The notes below the pieces were generated by a model. That model made no database searches. It had not been told where the DNA came from and worked only from the letters and a program-made list of their open reading frames with translations. Below, piece by piece: positions 1-7,594 of a stretch of 64,000 nucleotides of DNA (its first letter is position 1; each line of letters starts with the position of its first letter). The DNA lies in NCBI GenBank assembly GCA_028281235.1, contig JANQKG010000022.1, forward strand, positions 1 through 64,000, read 5' to 3'. The DNA comes from Afifellaceae bacterium. Its GTDB lineage: Bacteria > Pseudomonadota > Alphaproteobacteria > Rhizobiales > Afifellaceae. The translations under genes and the position numbers were made by a program.

Positions 1-99
1 CACTAGACAACTTATTGAAGCTCGTGTGGTTTTAGGGTTTGAAGTTCCTATGATGAGCCCGCTGGAATAATGATAGGAACTTCAAACCCACCACACTAG
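1..99. repeat. Paired-hairpin CTAG element, copy 1 (truncated by window edge)
   Basis: A 17-bp perfect stem pairs positions 35-51 with 73-89 around a 21-nt loop. An outer 6-bp stem pairs 24-29 with 91-96. Between the two stems the unpaired side carries TTTTA (30-34) against a single A (90). The element ends in CTAG (96-99), and that CTAG supplies the TAG stop codon of the minus-strand gene next to it. At positions 1-6 CACTAG is the edge of a second hairpin that lies outside the window. Read on the minus strand, the linker between the two hairpins starts GAGC and ends CTAGTG, as in the complete copy at 27216-27383. It may also act as the 3' end structure of the upstream gene. Confidence 0.8.
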
Positions 100-752
100 T
101 CGTCCGTGAGCGCGCCGGCCGCACGCAGCTCCACGATCAACGCGTCGGTGATCTCGCCGGTCGGCTGCAAGCCGTGGTCCTGTTGAAAGCGCCTGATCGC
201 ATCATGCGTCTGCGGCCCGAGAAATCCATCCATGCGCAACGGCCCGTAGGCGGAGATCGCCAACGCGTGCTGCACCGCCGCCACCCGCGGATCGGGCGTC
301 GGCTCCGGCTCGGCCGCCGCCAGTTCGGCCAACGAACTTTGATCCTGCGCCTTCGCCGCCTTGATCTCCGCCAGAAGCTCCAGGCTCGGCTCACCGGTCG
401 CCGGCAGGCTGCTTGCAGCCTGGAACACGAGTATCGCCTGCTCGGTCTGCGGCCCGGACAAGCCGTCGAGCGGGCCGCCATAATGGCCGCTCTGGCGTAG
501 CGCCGATTGAACAGCCAGCACGAGGTCGTCGGCGCGCCGCTCGATGGCTTCCGGCTCGGCCGTCAAAGTGGACGCATCGAGATATCGCGTTGGCTCGTCA
601 GGTGTAGTGCGCGTGCTGACCAGCGGCGCGGGATGTGGCTGCGGCTGCAGCAGGAGTGCGTTGCCGGCAACCAAAGCAAACACCACGACAAGTCCACCGG
701 CCGCCAGCGCGGGCGGCCGCATCATTGGCTTGATCAAAACTTGAACACCCAT
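96..752 (-). CDS. Membrane-anchored protein with two peptidoglycan-binding domains
   Basis: The protein has 218 residues. A short cytoplasmic start is followed by one hydrophobic segment (about residues 13-35) and an exported region. The exported part holds two copies of a PG_binding_1-like helical repeat, roughly residues 80-125 and 160-212, each with the pattern GxLDGxxGPQT...AIxxFQ. Such domains bind cell-wall peptide stems, so a role at the inner membrane-wall interface is inferred; no hydrolase domain is visible. The ATG at 752 is preceded by GAGGGA and overlaps the TGA of the upstream gene by one base, so the two genes are translationally coupled. The stop codon lies inside the terminal CTAG of a hairpin repeat. 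The family is clear; the exact function is unknown. Confidence 0.85.
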   Translation of the reverse strand: MGVQVLIKPMMRPPALAAGGLVVVFALVAGNALLLQPQPHPAPLVSTRTTPDEPTRYLDASTLTAEPEAIERRADDLVLAVQSALRQSGHYGGPLDGLSGPQTEQAILVFQAASSLPATGEPSLELLAEIKAAKAQDQSSLAELAAAEPEPTPDPRVAAVQHALAISAYGPLRMDGFLGPQTHDAIRRFQQDHGLQPTGEITDALIVELRAAGALTDD

Positions 753-2113
753 CAATCACTGTCCCTCAAGTCCTCATTCCTCTCGCTCCCGGCGATCGCT
801 GGCGGCGGCTCGGTCCGCTCAAGCCGAACGCTGAGCCGCGTTTCCGCCGGCGTCTCTTCCACGACAAGCGTCCCACCGACCTCCTCCACCGCGCCACGCA
901 GGCCCGACCATGTCGCCGCACGGCCCGGCGCATCCGCGTCATCTGATGCGAAGCGAAGAGCAAGCCTGAGGAGAACAACGCCCCGCAGGCCTCGCCCACT
1001 CAACGCGATTGCACCGTCCGGACGGCTTTCGGCCAGCGCGCCATCGATCATGAGATGAAGGATGCGCCGGCAGACCTGCCGGTCGCATCGCGCCCATAAA
1101 TCGCCTTCAACAGCAGCGCTCAACGTCACGCCCCGGGTCTCTGCCATTGTCTCGGCACACCGCGTTGCGAAGGCGACAGCCTCCGTGACGTCGCACGCCT
1201 CGCTGTCGTTCCGGCTTGGCGCTTCGGACTCCACTACGCCAAGCATCGGGCTTGAATCCTCCGGCTGAACCGGCACCTCCGCTTGCACTTCGCGCAGGCG
1301 GATGGAGACGGCCCCGCCTCCGGCGTCCGAGACGTCTGCCGTGTAGCCCGCGCGACCGCTTCGATCATCGGCTGACGACAGCGTGACTTCGCTCCGCCCC
1401 TCGCCCCGCAGGCAATGCCCGATCGCCTCCGCAAGCTTGGGCCTGTCGAGCAAACCGAAGCAGCGCCCGACGTCGCCGCCGCTCGTCTCCTGCGAAAGTC
1501 CGAGCGTCGCACGCGCTGCCTGGGTGGCCGCCAGCAATGTCCCGTCGCCGCGCACGACAAGCACCGCTTCCGCGCGCGCAAGCCGGTCAAGGCAGGCGGC
1601 GTTCCGCTGCGCCGTCACCACGGCGCTCTCGTCACGCGTTGTAACCACCTGGCGCGCCACCGCCGGCGCGGCGGCAAAGAACGGCGCAAGCAGCGCAGCC
1701 GCCAGTTCGACCTGCGAAGGATTGCTGAGCAGAAGCAGATAGCCCAGCGACCACATCACCAAGGCCAACGGCACGACAACGCTTGCAACCGTGACACCCC
1801 GCGACGCGCCCAAACCCGCCGCACGCGGGATCAGCAAATACCCCGCCGCAATCGCCGCCGGCGCGGCGAACGGAGCTGCGAGCACCACGGAGGCCAGAAG
1901 CAGAAACGGAAGCGCGACCAAAGCGACCGCCCCGGCGCACGCAATTGCGCGTGCCGCTCCATCGTCTCCCTCCAACGCATTCGACCCGCGCCAAGGGACC
2001 AGCGTCTCTCGGAGGACCCCACCCAAATCGAACGGAGCGGAACGTGTTGGCATCTGCTCGGCAGTACGCGCCATCAGCCAGCCTTTGCTTGGCGTAAACC
2101 CTGGCTCGCACAT
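752..2113 (-). CDS. PAS-containing, degenerate histidine-kinase-like membrane protein
   Basis: The protein has 453 residues. Two hydrophobic blocks (about residues 55-95 and 105-150) form the membrane part. A PAS-like region follows (about 180-270), beginning LARAEAVLVVRGDGTLL. The C-terminal part (about 310-435) looks like a degraded HATPase domain: the region expected to carry the N-box Asn reads LMIDGALAESRPDG, no clear DxGxG or GLGL box is present, and no phospho-acceptor H-box is visible. It is therefore probably not an active kinase and may be a scaffold or regulator. A second possible start is the ATG at 2074, with AAAGG upstream. It is coupled to the following peptidoglycan-binding gene. 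Fold assignment is by motif reading only. Confidence 0.6.
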   Translation of the reverse strand: MCEPGFTPSKGWLMARTAEQMPTRSAPFDLGGVLRETLVPWRGSNALEGDDGAARAIACAGAVALVALPFLLLASVVLAAPFAAPAAIAAGYLLIPRAAGLGASRGVTVASVVVPLALVMWSLGYLLLLSNPSQVELAAALLAPFFAAAPAVARQVVTTRDESAVVTAQRNAACLDRLARAEAVLVVRGDGTLLAATQAARATLGLSQETSGGDVGRCFGLLDRPKLAEAIGHCLRGEGRSEVTLSSADDRSGRAGYTADVSDAGGGAVSIRLREVQAEVPVQPEDSSPMLGVVESEAPSRNDSEACDVTEAVAFATRCAETMAETRGVTLSAAVEGDLWARCDRQVCRRILHLMIDGALAESRPDGAIALSGRGLRGVVLLRLALRFASDDADAPGRAATWSGLRGAVEEVGGTLVVEETPAETRLSVRLERTEPPPAIAGSERNEDLRDSD

Positions 2114-2357
2114 TCGAGAGGCGCCTTTAAGGAAGGCTGAAGCATGACCGGCCGACCGCTCGGAATCGGCTGGAAACGCTGGGAAAGATAGCGTCAGGGT
2201 TAAGGGATGCTTTCGCCGGGCGACTGCTTTGTCACCGCTTAGATTCCATTAAGCGCGTTTCCGAAATCCTCATCCGCGCCCACGCCTTTGGCAACCCGCC
2301 CTTCACTCCGCTCTGGTTCAGTGTCGCCACTAAAAAAGACAAATGACAGGGTCGGGC
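2114..2357. other. Divergent intergenic region
   Basis: This 244-bp stretch separates the minus-strand kinase-like gene from the plus-strand DUF5330 gene and must hold both promoters. I see no convincing -35/-10 pair, palindrome or small gene in it. Confidence 0.4.
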
Positions 2358-2702
2358 ATGTTTATAACGCGTTCGCTTTTCTGGCTGGCGACGGTGGTTC
2401 TGTTGTTGCCGCCTTCCGCCAACAGCGACGAGACTTCGCCGCGCGTCAGCTTGCTGCACACCGCTTACGCGGCGCGCGTCCTCTTGCAGGACGTGACGGG
2501 CGTCTGCGAGCGTCATCCCGCAGCGTGCGAAACGAGCCGCGAAGCGCTTGTTCTTCTGACGCAGAAGCTGGAGACCGGCGCCGACATCGTGTCCGCCGGC
2601 CTGACGGCTGGGCAGACCTTCGCTGAACAAAACGCCGATCACGGCACGCTGACGACGGCCGACCTGATGCCGGCCTGGACGGCCACTCCCAACAGCCAAT
2701 AG
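2358..2702 (+). CDS. DUF5330 family small exported protein
   Basis: The protein has 114 residues from the ATG at 2358, which is preceded by AGGG; an in-frame ATG 15 bases upstream is possible. It opens with one hydrophobic segment (about residues 4-22, LFWLATVVLLLPP), a signal peptide or anchor, then an alpha-helical region with two cysteines (CERHPAAC). The start, length and position directly before sufE match the DUF5330 family known from Rhizobiales, whose function is not established. A weak hairpin (2739-2763) separates it from sufE, 77 bp downstream. Confidence 0.75.
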   Translation: MFITRSLFWLATVVLLLPPSANSDETSPRVSLLHTAYAARVLLQDVTGVCERHPAACETSREALVLLTQKLETGADIVSAGLTAGQTFAEQNADHGTLTTADLMPAWTATPNSQ

Positions 2703-2779
2703 GCGTCAAGACCTCAGCGACGACCTTCGCGGCGCATTGTGAGGCTTAGCAAGAGCCTCCACTGTGCTATGGGGAGGTC

Positions 2780-3220
2780 ATGGACGTACAACACACAACG
2801 ATCGACAGCCTCGTTGAGGATTTCGGCTTCCTCGATGATTGGGAAGACCGCTACCGCTACGTGATCGAGCTTGGCAAAGGCCTGCCCGAGCTGCCGGATG
2901 CCGACAGAACTGATGCCAACAAGGTGCAGGGCTGCGCCAGCCAAGTCTGGTTCGTCAGCGAACCCTGCGGCGAGGGTGAACCACGGCTCTGTTTTCACGG
3001 CGACAGCGACGCCCATATCGTGCGCGGGCTGATTGCCATCCTTTTCGCGCTTTACTCCGGTCGCGCGCCAGACGAGATTCTCCAGATTGATCCGGAGGCC
3101 GTGTTCGCGCGCATCGGGCTGCGCGAACATCTGACATCGCAGCGCTCCAACGGGCTGAGTTCGATGGTGGCGCGCATCCGCTCCGATGCGCAGGCAGCAC
3201 GTGCCGAGGCGGTCAACTGA
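2780..3220 (+). CDS. sufE: SufE family cysteine desulfuration protein
   Basis: SufE accepts persulfide sulfur from the cysteine desulfurase SufS and passes it to the SufBCD scaffold for Fe-S cluster assembly in the cytoplasm. The 146-residue protein has the family pattern throughout: FGFLDDWEDRYRYVIELG near the N-terminus, then VQGCASQVW, in which Cys is the sulfur-accepting residue, and a C-terminal helical part. The start has a strong GGGGAGG. No other suf genes are in the window, as is common for isolated sufE in Rhizobiales. Its last 8 bases overlap the end of the convergent gene on the other strand. Confidence 0.92.
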   Translation: MDVQHTTIDSLVEDFGFLDDWEDRYRYVIELGKGLPELPDADRTDANKVQGCASQVWFVSEPCGEGEPRLCFHGDSDAHIVRGLIAILFALYSGRAPDEILQIDPEAVFARIGLREHLTSQRSNGLSSMVARIRSDAQAARAEAVN

Positions 3221-4028
3221 CCTCAGGTCGATAATCGTCGGCGCCCCAATGACGCACGCCCGCTGAGCCGGGCCGCCCGGCCGCCTCCGCCGTGAGGCCA
3301 TAATGGCGGGCAAGGCGCTCCAGCGCCAGCCGAAGCACCAGCTTGGCCGAGCGCGCCGGCCATTGCCGCTCTCGCTCAACCGTCTCAAGGCCCTTCAGGA
3401 AGCAGCAGATATCGATAAGCACGCCGGAGAGCTCCGGCCCGACCGCACCGACCGCCTTGTCGAAGCGCAGCCGGGCTGCGAGCGCCATGTCGGTCAGATC
3501 GCCGAGGCCGCTATTGTCGCCGGAGCGGCGTCCGTCGCTCACACTGGCCGACCAATTGGCGGTGATGCGCGGCTGCAGCCCGCCGATCTCAAAGTCGCGC
3601 CGAAGCCGCTCGGCGGCCGTGGCTGCATGCGGGAGCAGCCACGGCTTGCCGGATCGCCCCACACGCCGCGCCAGCGACGCGACCGGGCTCTCCTCCAAGG
3701 TTGCAAGGACATTCTGCCCGCCCGGCTCCGCACGCACTTTGGCCATTGCGTGATGTTGCTCGCGAAACGGCAGGCCGCCGCTTCGGCGCCTCTTCAGCCA
3801 AGCAACGCCGGCGCCCGTGATGCAAAGTCCGTTCTTGCCGTCCTCGCTGGCGAGGAGACCCCGCCCCAGGAGGTCACGGATAGACCCGCCGGAGAAGCGC
3901 CGCCCCTTTGCACCCGCCGGTCCTGAGGACACATAATCGCCCTCGCCATTGGGTCTGAGCCGCGCCCGCCGGTCTTTGCAGAGCGCCCCCAGAACCGCTT
4001 CGGTCTCGTCGCTGCCGCGCCGCTTCAC
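3213..4028 (-). CDS. DUF6456 domain protein, probable DNA-binding regulator
   Basis: The protein has 271 residues. The N-terminal third contains a winged-helix-like stretch (about residues 30-80, ending GAGVAWLKRRR). The C-terminal half (about 110-255) is the DUF6456 block, recognisable from ESPVASLARR...GRSGKPWLL...AAERLRRDFEIGGLQPRITANW. It overlaps the preceding DnaA-like gene by 4 bases (ATGA), and the pair is a conserved Rhizobiales arrangement, so the two products may act together in DNA binding. The target is unknown. Confidence 0.75.
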   Translation of the reverse strand: MKRRGSDETEAVLGALCKDRRARLRPNGEGDYVSSGPAGAKGRRFSGGSIRDLLGRGLLASEDGKNGLCITGAGVAWLKRRRSGGLPFREQHHAMAKVRAEPGGQNVLATLEESPVASLARRVGRSGKPWLLPHAATAAERLRRDFEIGGLQPRITANWSASVSDGRRSGDNSGLGDLTDMALAARLRFDKAVGAVGPELSGVLIDICCFLKGLETVERERQWPARSAKLVLRLALERLARHYGLTAEAAGRPGSAGVRHWGADDYRPEVS

Positions 4029-4408
4029 GCCGAGCGCCCGGCCATCGCAAAACTTCGCTGCCAGCCGTCCAGCGTCGTTTCCAGGCAGGCGAGAATGCGG
4101 TCGAACTTCGGGTCGTCGCGGCTGTCTTCGATGCGCGCGCAGGCATGCGCCACCGTCGTTCGATCACGGCTGAATGTCCGGCCGACCTCCGACAAGCTCA
4201 TCCCGAGATGCACATGCGCCAGATACATCGCCGTCTGGCGAGCAAAAGCCGCTGCCGCGCGACCACGACCCTGCGCCCGTAACTCCGCCAAACCAATGCC
4301 AAGTGCCGCTGCAACCAGCGTCTCAATGAACCGGCAGACGCCCTCGCGCCCAGCTTGGTCCACAAATCTGTGCCTAACGTTGCAATCTCCGCAATCGATG
4401 ATTGTCAT
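4025..4408 (-). CDS. DnaA C-terminal-domain-like helix-turn-helix protein
   Basis: The 127-residue protein resembles domain IV of the replication initiator DnaA, without the AAA+ ATPase part. The visible block AFARQTAMYLAHVHLGMSLSEVG followed by FSRDRTTVAHA is the DnaA-box-reading helix-turn-helix with its RDRTTVxHA signature. A DnaA-box-binding role is inferred from this. I chose the ATG at 4408 because AGGAGG precedes it by 6 bases. A TAGGA...TCCTA palindrome lies just upstream at 4426-4441 and may be an operator. Confidence 0.8.
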   Translation of the reverse strand: MTIIDCGDCNVRHRFVDQAGREGVCRFIETLVAAALGIGLAELRAQGRGRAAAAFARQTAMYLAHVHLGMSLSEVGRTFSRDRTTVAHACARIEDSRDDPKFDRILACLETTLDGWQRSFAMAGRSA

Positions 4409-4425
4409 GCCCGCCTCCTGCAAAC

Positions 4426-4441
4426 TAGGATTGAATTCCTA
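4426..4441. promoter_or_regulatory. Palindrome upstream of DnaA-like gene, candidate operator
   Basis: TAGGA (4426-4430) and TCCTA (4437-4441) flank TTGAAT. The palindrome sits about 18 bp upstream of the ATG at 4408, just before its ribosome-binding site. A second short palindrome, GGGAT-AA-ATCCC, lies at 4462-4473. Either could bind a regulator; nothing identifies which one. Confidence 0.4.
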
Positions 4442-4562
4442 TATTCCATGCAGGTGCCGCGGGGATAAATCCCTGCCTGCCGCGCTTCGTCCGGACGAAA
4501 AAAGATATCCCCGCCGCCCCCGCGGCCATCAGCATGCGCGCCCTGCAATTGGCGAGGACGTC

Positions 4563-4904
4563 ATGGCGAAAGCGCGCGACAAGGTAGAACCGCAAGTGAC
4601 AAACAAGCTCGCTCGCCGCGCGGCAGGCGAAGCGATCAACGGAATCATCAAAGCCGGCGCGCGCGCCTACGACCGTAGCCGGGACCTGCCGGCCCTGATC
4701 CGCACAGAGCCGCCTTCAGGCGAAATGGAGACGGCTGAAGTGCTGCAATCCATCGTGATGCGGCTGCAGCGGGCCCTCCGCGCGGAACGCAATCGCGCGC
4801 GCTCAGGCCATTGGACGTATGACCTCAATCGGCACATCGCGCTTCATCAGGCGCACGAAGCCGAAGGCCGGCGCCTTGCAGCATTGAGAGGCAGGCACGG
4901 CTGA
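4563..4904 (+). CDS. Conserved-looking hypothetical protein, 113 aa
   Basis: The product is small, basic and mostly helical, with no signal peptide or membrane segment. A Lys/Arg-rich N-terminus (LARRAAGEAINGIIKAGARAYDR) is followed by a second helical region rich in Arg (MRLQRALRAERNRARSGHW). I do not recognise a family. The ATG at 4563 gives the sensible start; GGCGAGGACGTC precedes it. It lies between the DnaA-like gene and mucR, both regulators. Confidence 0.5.
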   Translation: MAKARDKVEPQVTNKLARRAAGEAINGIIKAGARAYDRSRDLPALIRTEPPSGEMETAEVLQSIVMRLQRALRAERNRARSGHWTYDLNRHIALHQAHEAEGRRLAALRGRHG

Positions 4905-4917
4905 AGCCGGTCGGCAA

Positions 4918-5316
4918 TCAGCGCGCGGCTTTCCGTCCAAGCCCCATCTTCTTGGCGAGCGCGGAACGCGCCTTGGCGTAGTTCGGCGCCACCATGGGAT
5001 AGCTCGCCGGCAGGCCCCATTTGTGCCTGTATTCCTCAGGCGTCAGCTCGTATTGCGTGCGCAGATGCCGTTTCAACGACTTGAACTTCTTGCCGTCCTC
5101 CAAGCAGATTAGATAATCCGGCGTCACGGATTTCTTCACCGATACCGCCGGGGCCAAGGGCGGCGTTTTCGGCTCAGTTGCGCCGGTTGCCGTCCGATGC
5201 AGAGCCTTGTGGACGTCTTGTATAAGCATCGTCAGGTCGTCTGAAGCGATATTGTTGGTGCTCACGTAAGCCGCAACGATGTCAGCCGTGAGTTCGATAA
5301 GATGATTCTGTTGCAT
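4918..5316 (-). CDS. mucR: MucR/Ros family transcriptional regulator with altered zinc ligands
   Basis: MucR proteins are H-NS-like or zinc-finger DNA-binding regulators of surface polysaccharide, motility and virulence genes in Rhizobiales. The 132-residue protein has the N-terminal oligomerisation region (about residues 5-40) and a finger region CLEDGKKFKSLKRHL followed by LTPEEYRHKWGLP and the basic tail ALAKKMGLGRK. In Ros the zinc ligands follow C-x2-C-x9-H-x4-H. Here the second Cys is Asp and the last His position is Tyr, so zinc binding is doubtful. Members of the family that keep the fold without zinc are known in Mesorhizobium loti. Confidence 0.9.
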   Translation of the reverse strand: MQQNHLIELTADIVAAYVSTNNIASDDLTMLIQDVHKALHRTATGATEPKTPPLAPAVSVKKSVTPDYLICLEDGKKFKSLKRHLRTQYELTPEEYRHKWGLPASYPMVAPNYAKARSALAKKMGLGRKAAR

Positions 5317-5525
5317 GGCCTCGATTCACTCGTCCCTCTGGTCCGCCGAAGAAGGAACAACAGACGCAGAGCTATAGTAACAGCCCACAGCAATTGCAAA
5401 CGCACAGTCAGCAACGACGCAAACCACAACTAAAGAACGGCGCGGGCGACTAAAGTGGCATGCGCGTGCGGGTTGGAATCTCCCGGTGGGTTCCATTAGA
5501 AATCACCAGGACGGGAGGGTGGCGC

Positions 5526-5999
5526 ATGCGCGTGGTGAGCCTGGCGGGCTTCCTCATGGTGTTCTGGCTTGCGCTGTCGGGGCACTATACGGCGTGGCTT
5601 ATCGGGATGGGCGTCGTGAGCACGCTCGCCGTTGTGTACGTCGCGCGCCGCATGGGCGTGGCCGACATGGAAGGCCATCCCGTTCAGATGCTCCCCGGCG
5701 CGCCGCTCTACTTCCCCTGGCTGGCCAAGGAGATCGCCCTCTCCGCTTGGCGTGTCACGCGGATCATCCTCAATCCCCGGCTGCCGATCTCACCGACCAT
5801 GACGGTCGTGACTGCCGGCCAAAAGACCACCGCCGGCATGGCCACCTATGCCAATTCCATCACCCTGACACCCGGCACGATTACTGTCGGCGCGAGCGGC
5901 GACCAGCTCACTGTCCACGCTTTGGTCAGCGAGAACGCAAGCGAACTGGAAGCCGGCGAGATGGACGCCCGTGTCACCCGATTTGAGGGCCACGCATGA
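5526..5999 (+). CDS. mrpE: Mrp-type cation/proton antiporter subunit E
   Basis: First gene of a nine-gene overlapping operon that encodes an Mrp-type Na+/H+ antiporter-like membrane complex. The 157-residue MrpE has two N-terminal membrane helices (about residues 4-40) and the family's cytoplasmic part, ending SITLTPGTITVG...LTVHAL. The ATG at 5526 follows GGGAGG, and the upstream in-frame codons are not needed. Its stop overlaps the next start. The upstream 209 bp, up to mucR, must hold the operon promoter; no clear motif is seen. Confidence 0.88.
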   Translation: MRVVSLAGFLMVFWLALSGHYTAWLIGMGVVSTLAVVYVARRMGVADMEGHPVQMLPGAPLYFPWLAKEIALSAWRVTRIILNPRLPISPTMTVVTAGQKTTAGMATYANSITLTPGTITVGASGDQLTVHALVSENASELEAGEMDARVTRFEGHA

Positions 6000-6280
6000 T
6001 GTTCGCTGTGGCCGCTGCCGCCATTCTCGCCGCGCTGGCGCTTGCCGTGGCCCGCGCCATCTCTGGGCCCACATTGTTTGACCGCGTGCTTGCCGGCAAC
6101 ACCGTGGGAACCCTCGCCGTCATGCTGCTTGCCGTATTTGGTTTTCTGACCGAGCGGCCGGAATTCCTCGATATCGGGCTGACATACGGCCTGCTCAATC
6201 TGATCGGCACGCTCGCCGTACTGAAGTTCTTTCGCCACGGCGACCTTGCCTACGACGTTGAAGAGAAGGACGCGCGGTGA
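5996..6280 (+). CDS. mrpF: Mrp-type antiporter subunit F
   Basis: The 94-residue protein has three predicted membrane helices and the MrpF pattern ARAISGPTLFDRVLAGNTVGT in its first half. It overlaps mrpE by 4 bases (ATGA) and mrpG by 4 bases (GTGA). Two consecutive ATG codons (5996 and 5999) are possible starts. Confidence 0.88.
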   Translation: MMFAVAAAAILAALALAVARAISGPTLFDRVLAGNTVGTLAVMLLAVFGFLTERPEFLDIGLTYGLLNLIGTLAVLKFFRHGDLAYDVEEKDAR

Positions 6281-6630
6281 TCGCGACACTTGTCGATATC
6301 GCCAGCTGGGCGCTCATCGCCGCGGGCGCGTTCTTCATCCTGGTCGGCGCTCTGGGCCTGTGGCGCATGCCTGAGCTTTTCACGCGCATGCACGCCGCAA
6401 GCGTCATCGATACGCTTGGCGCTGGTCTTCTGATCGCCGGTCTGATCCTGCAGGCCGGCTTTGATCTTGTTGCGCTGAAACTCCTTTTCATCTTCTTGTT
6501 GCTGTTCATCTTTGGTCCGGTCGTGACGCACGCCCTCGCCCAGGCTGCGTTGCATGAGAAGATCGAGCCGCTCCTCACCGAAGATCGGCGCGCCTCCCGC
6601 GCCCACGACGCGCCCGGGAGGCAGCAATAG
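6277..6630 (+). CDS. mrpG: Mrp-type antiporter subunit G
   Basis: The 117-residue protein has three membrane helices and the MrpG signature ALGLWRMPELFTRMHAAS. It starts with GTG overlapping the mrpF stop. The hydrophilic tail is rich in Arg and Asp. Its stop codon TAG (6628-6630) overlaps what may be a non-standard start of the next gene. Confidence 0.88.
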   Translation: MIATLVDIASWALIAAGAFFILVGALGLWRMPELFTRMHAASVIDTLGAGLLIAGLILQAGFDLVALKLLFIFLLLFIFGPVVTHALAQAALHEKIEPLLTEDRRASRAHDAPGRQQ

Positions 6631-6653
6631 AATCCTTCATCAACGCCGCGCTG

Positions 6654-7181
6654 TTGACGCTGCTCATCTTCGTGACGATCGGCATCATTCAACAGCGTCG
6701 CTTGTTCGCTGTCGTCATTCTGGCAGGCGCCTACAGCTTCCTCATGGCAAGCGTGATGCTTGTCCTGGACGCCGTCGACGTCGCGCTGACGGAGGCATCC
6801 GTCGGCGCCGGCATCTCGACCGTCGTTCTCCTCGCCACGCTTCATCTTACAAAGACCATCGAAATCCACTCCCTGCGGCCGACCGCCATCCCGCTCCTCT
6901 TGTCGATAGTCGTCGGCATGCTGATCGTCTGGGGCACGCTCGGGCTTCCGCCGTTCGGCACGGCGGACTCGCCGATTCACGCGCACGTTGCGCCGCGCTA
7001 CCTCAGTCAATCCATCGCCGAGACCGGCGTCCCCAATGTGGTCACCGCCGTCCTGGCCGATTATCGCGGGTTCGACACGTTGGGCGAAGTCACCGTCATC
7101 TTCACCGCCGGCATCGGCGTGATGCTGCTTCTACGCGGCCTTCGCCGGCGCGATGAAGGCCGTTCAGGGGCCGAACAATGA
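6654..7181 (+). CDS. DUF4040/MbhD-MbhE-like antiporter subunit (split MrpA C-terminus)
   Basis: The product matches the C-terminal part of MrpA, here a separate gene. A DUF4040 (MbhD) region (VMLVLDAVDVALTEASVGAG) is followed by helices and the MbhE-like end VLADYRGFDTLGEVTV. The first conventional start is TTG at 6654, but it cuts the first membrane helix in half and has no ribosome-binding site. Open frame continues upstream to AUA at 6627, preceded by GGGAGG, giving an added ESFINAALL that completes the helix. The true start is therefore uncertain. It overlaps mrpB by 4 bases. Confidence 0.8.
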   Translation: MTLLIFVTIGIIQQRRLFAVVILAGAYSFLMASVMLVLDAVDVALTEASVGAGISTVVLLATLHLTKTIEIHSLRPTAIPLLLSIVVGMLIVWGTLGLPPFGTADSPIHAHVAPRYLSQSIAETGVPNVVTAVLADYRGFDTLGEVTVIFTAGIGVMLLLRGLRRRDEGRSGAEQ

Positions 7182-7594
7182 GCCTCGACCTCATCCTGCG
7201 CGTCGGCACCAAGCTGATCCTGCCGTTCATCCTGCTCTTTGCGCTTTATGTGCAGTTTCACGGCGATTACGGGCCGGGCGGCGGCTTCCAGGCCGGCGTC
7301 ATCGCCGCCGGCACGATCATCCTTTACGCCATCACCTTCGGCATCCGCGCCGCACAGCGGGTTGTGCCGAGGATCGTCGCTGAGCGCATGGTGCCGCTCG
7401 GCATCCTGATCTTCGCCGGCACCGGGGCGGTCGCGATGCTGCTCGGCGGCAACTTCCTCGATTATTCCGTCCTTGCCCACGATCCCGTGCATGGGCACGA
7501 ATGGGGCATCTTCCTGGTGGAGTTCGGCGTGCTGGTCACCGTGGCCGGCACCATGCTCTCGCTCTTCTATGCCTTCGTGGAGCGAGGTCGCTGA
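7178..7594 (+). CDS. mrpB: Mrp-type antiporter subunit B
   Basis: The 138-residue MnhB-family protein has four membrane helices and the signature HGDYGPGGGFQAGVIAAG in the first third. It sits between the DUF4040 gene and mrpC with 4- and 1-base overlaps, which argues for translational coupling and fixed stoichiometry. Confidence 0.9.
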   Translation: MSLDLILRVGTKLILPFILLFALYVQFHGDYGPGGGFQAGVIAAGTIILYAITFGIRAAQRVVPRIVAERMVPLGILIFAGTGAVAMLLGGNFLDYSVLAHDPVHGHEWGIFLVEFGVLVTVAGTMLSLFYAFVERGR

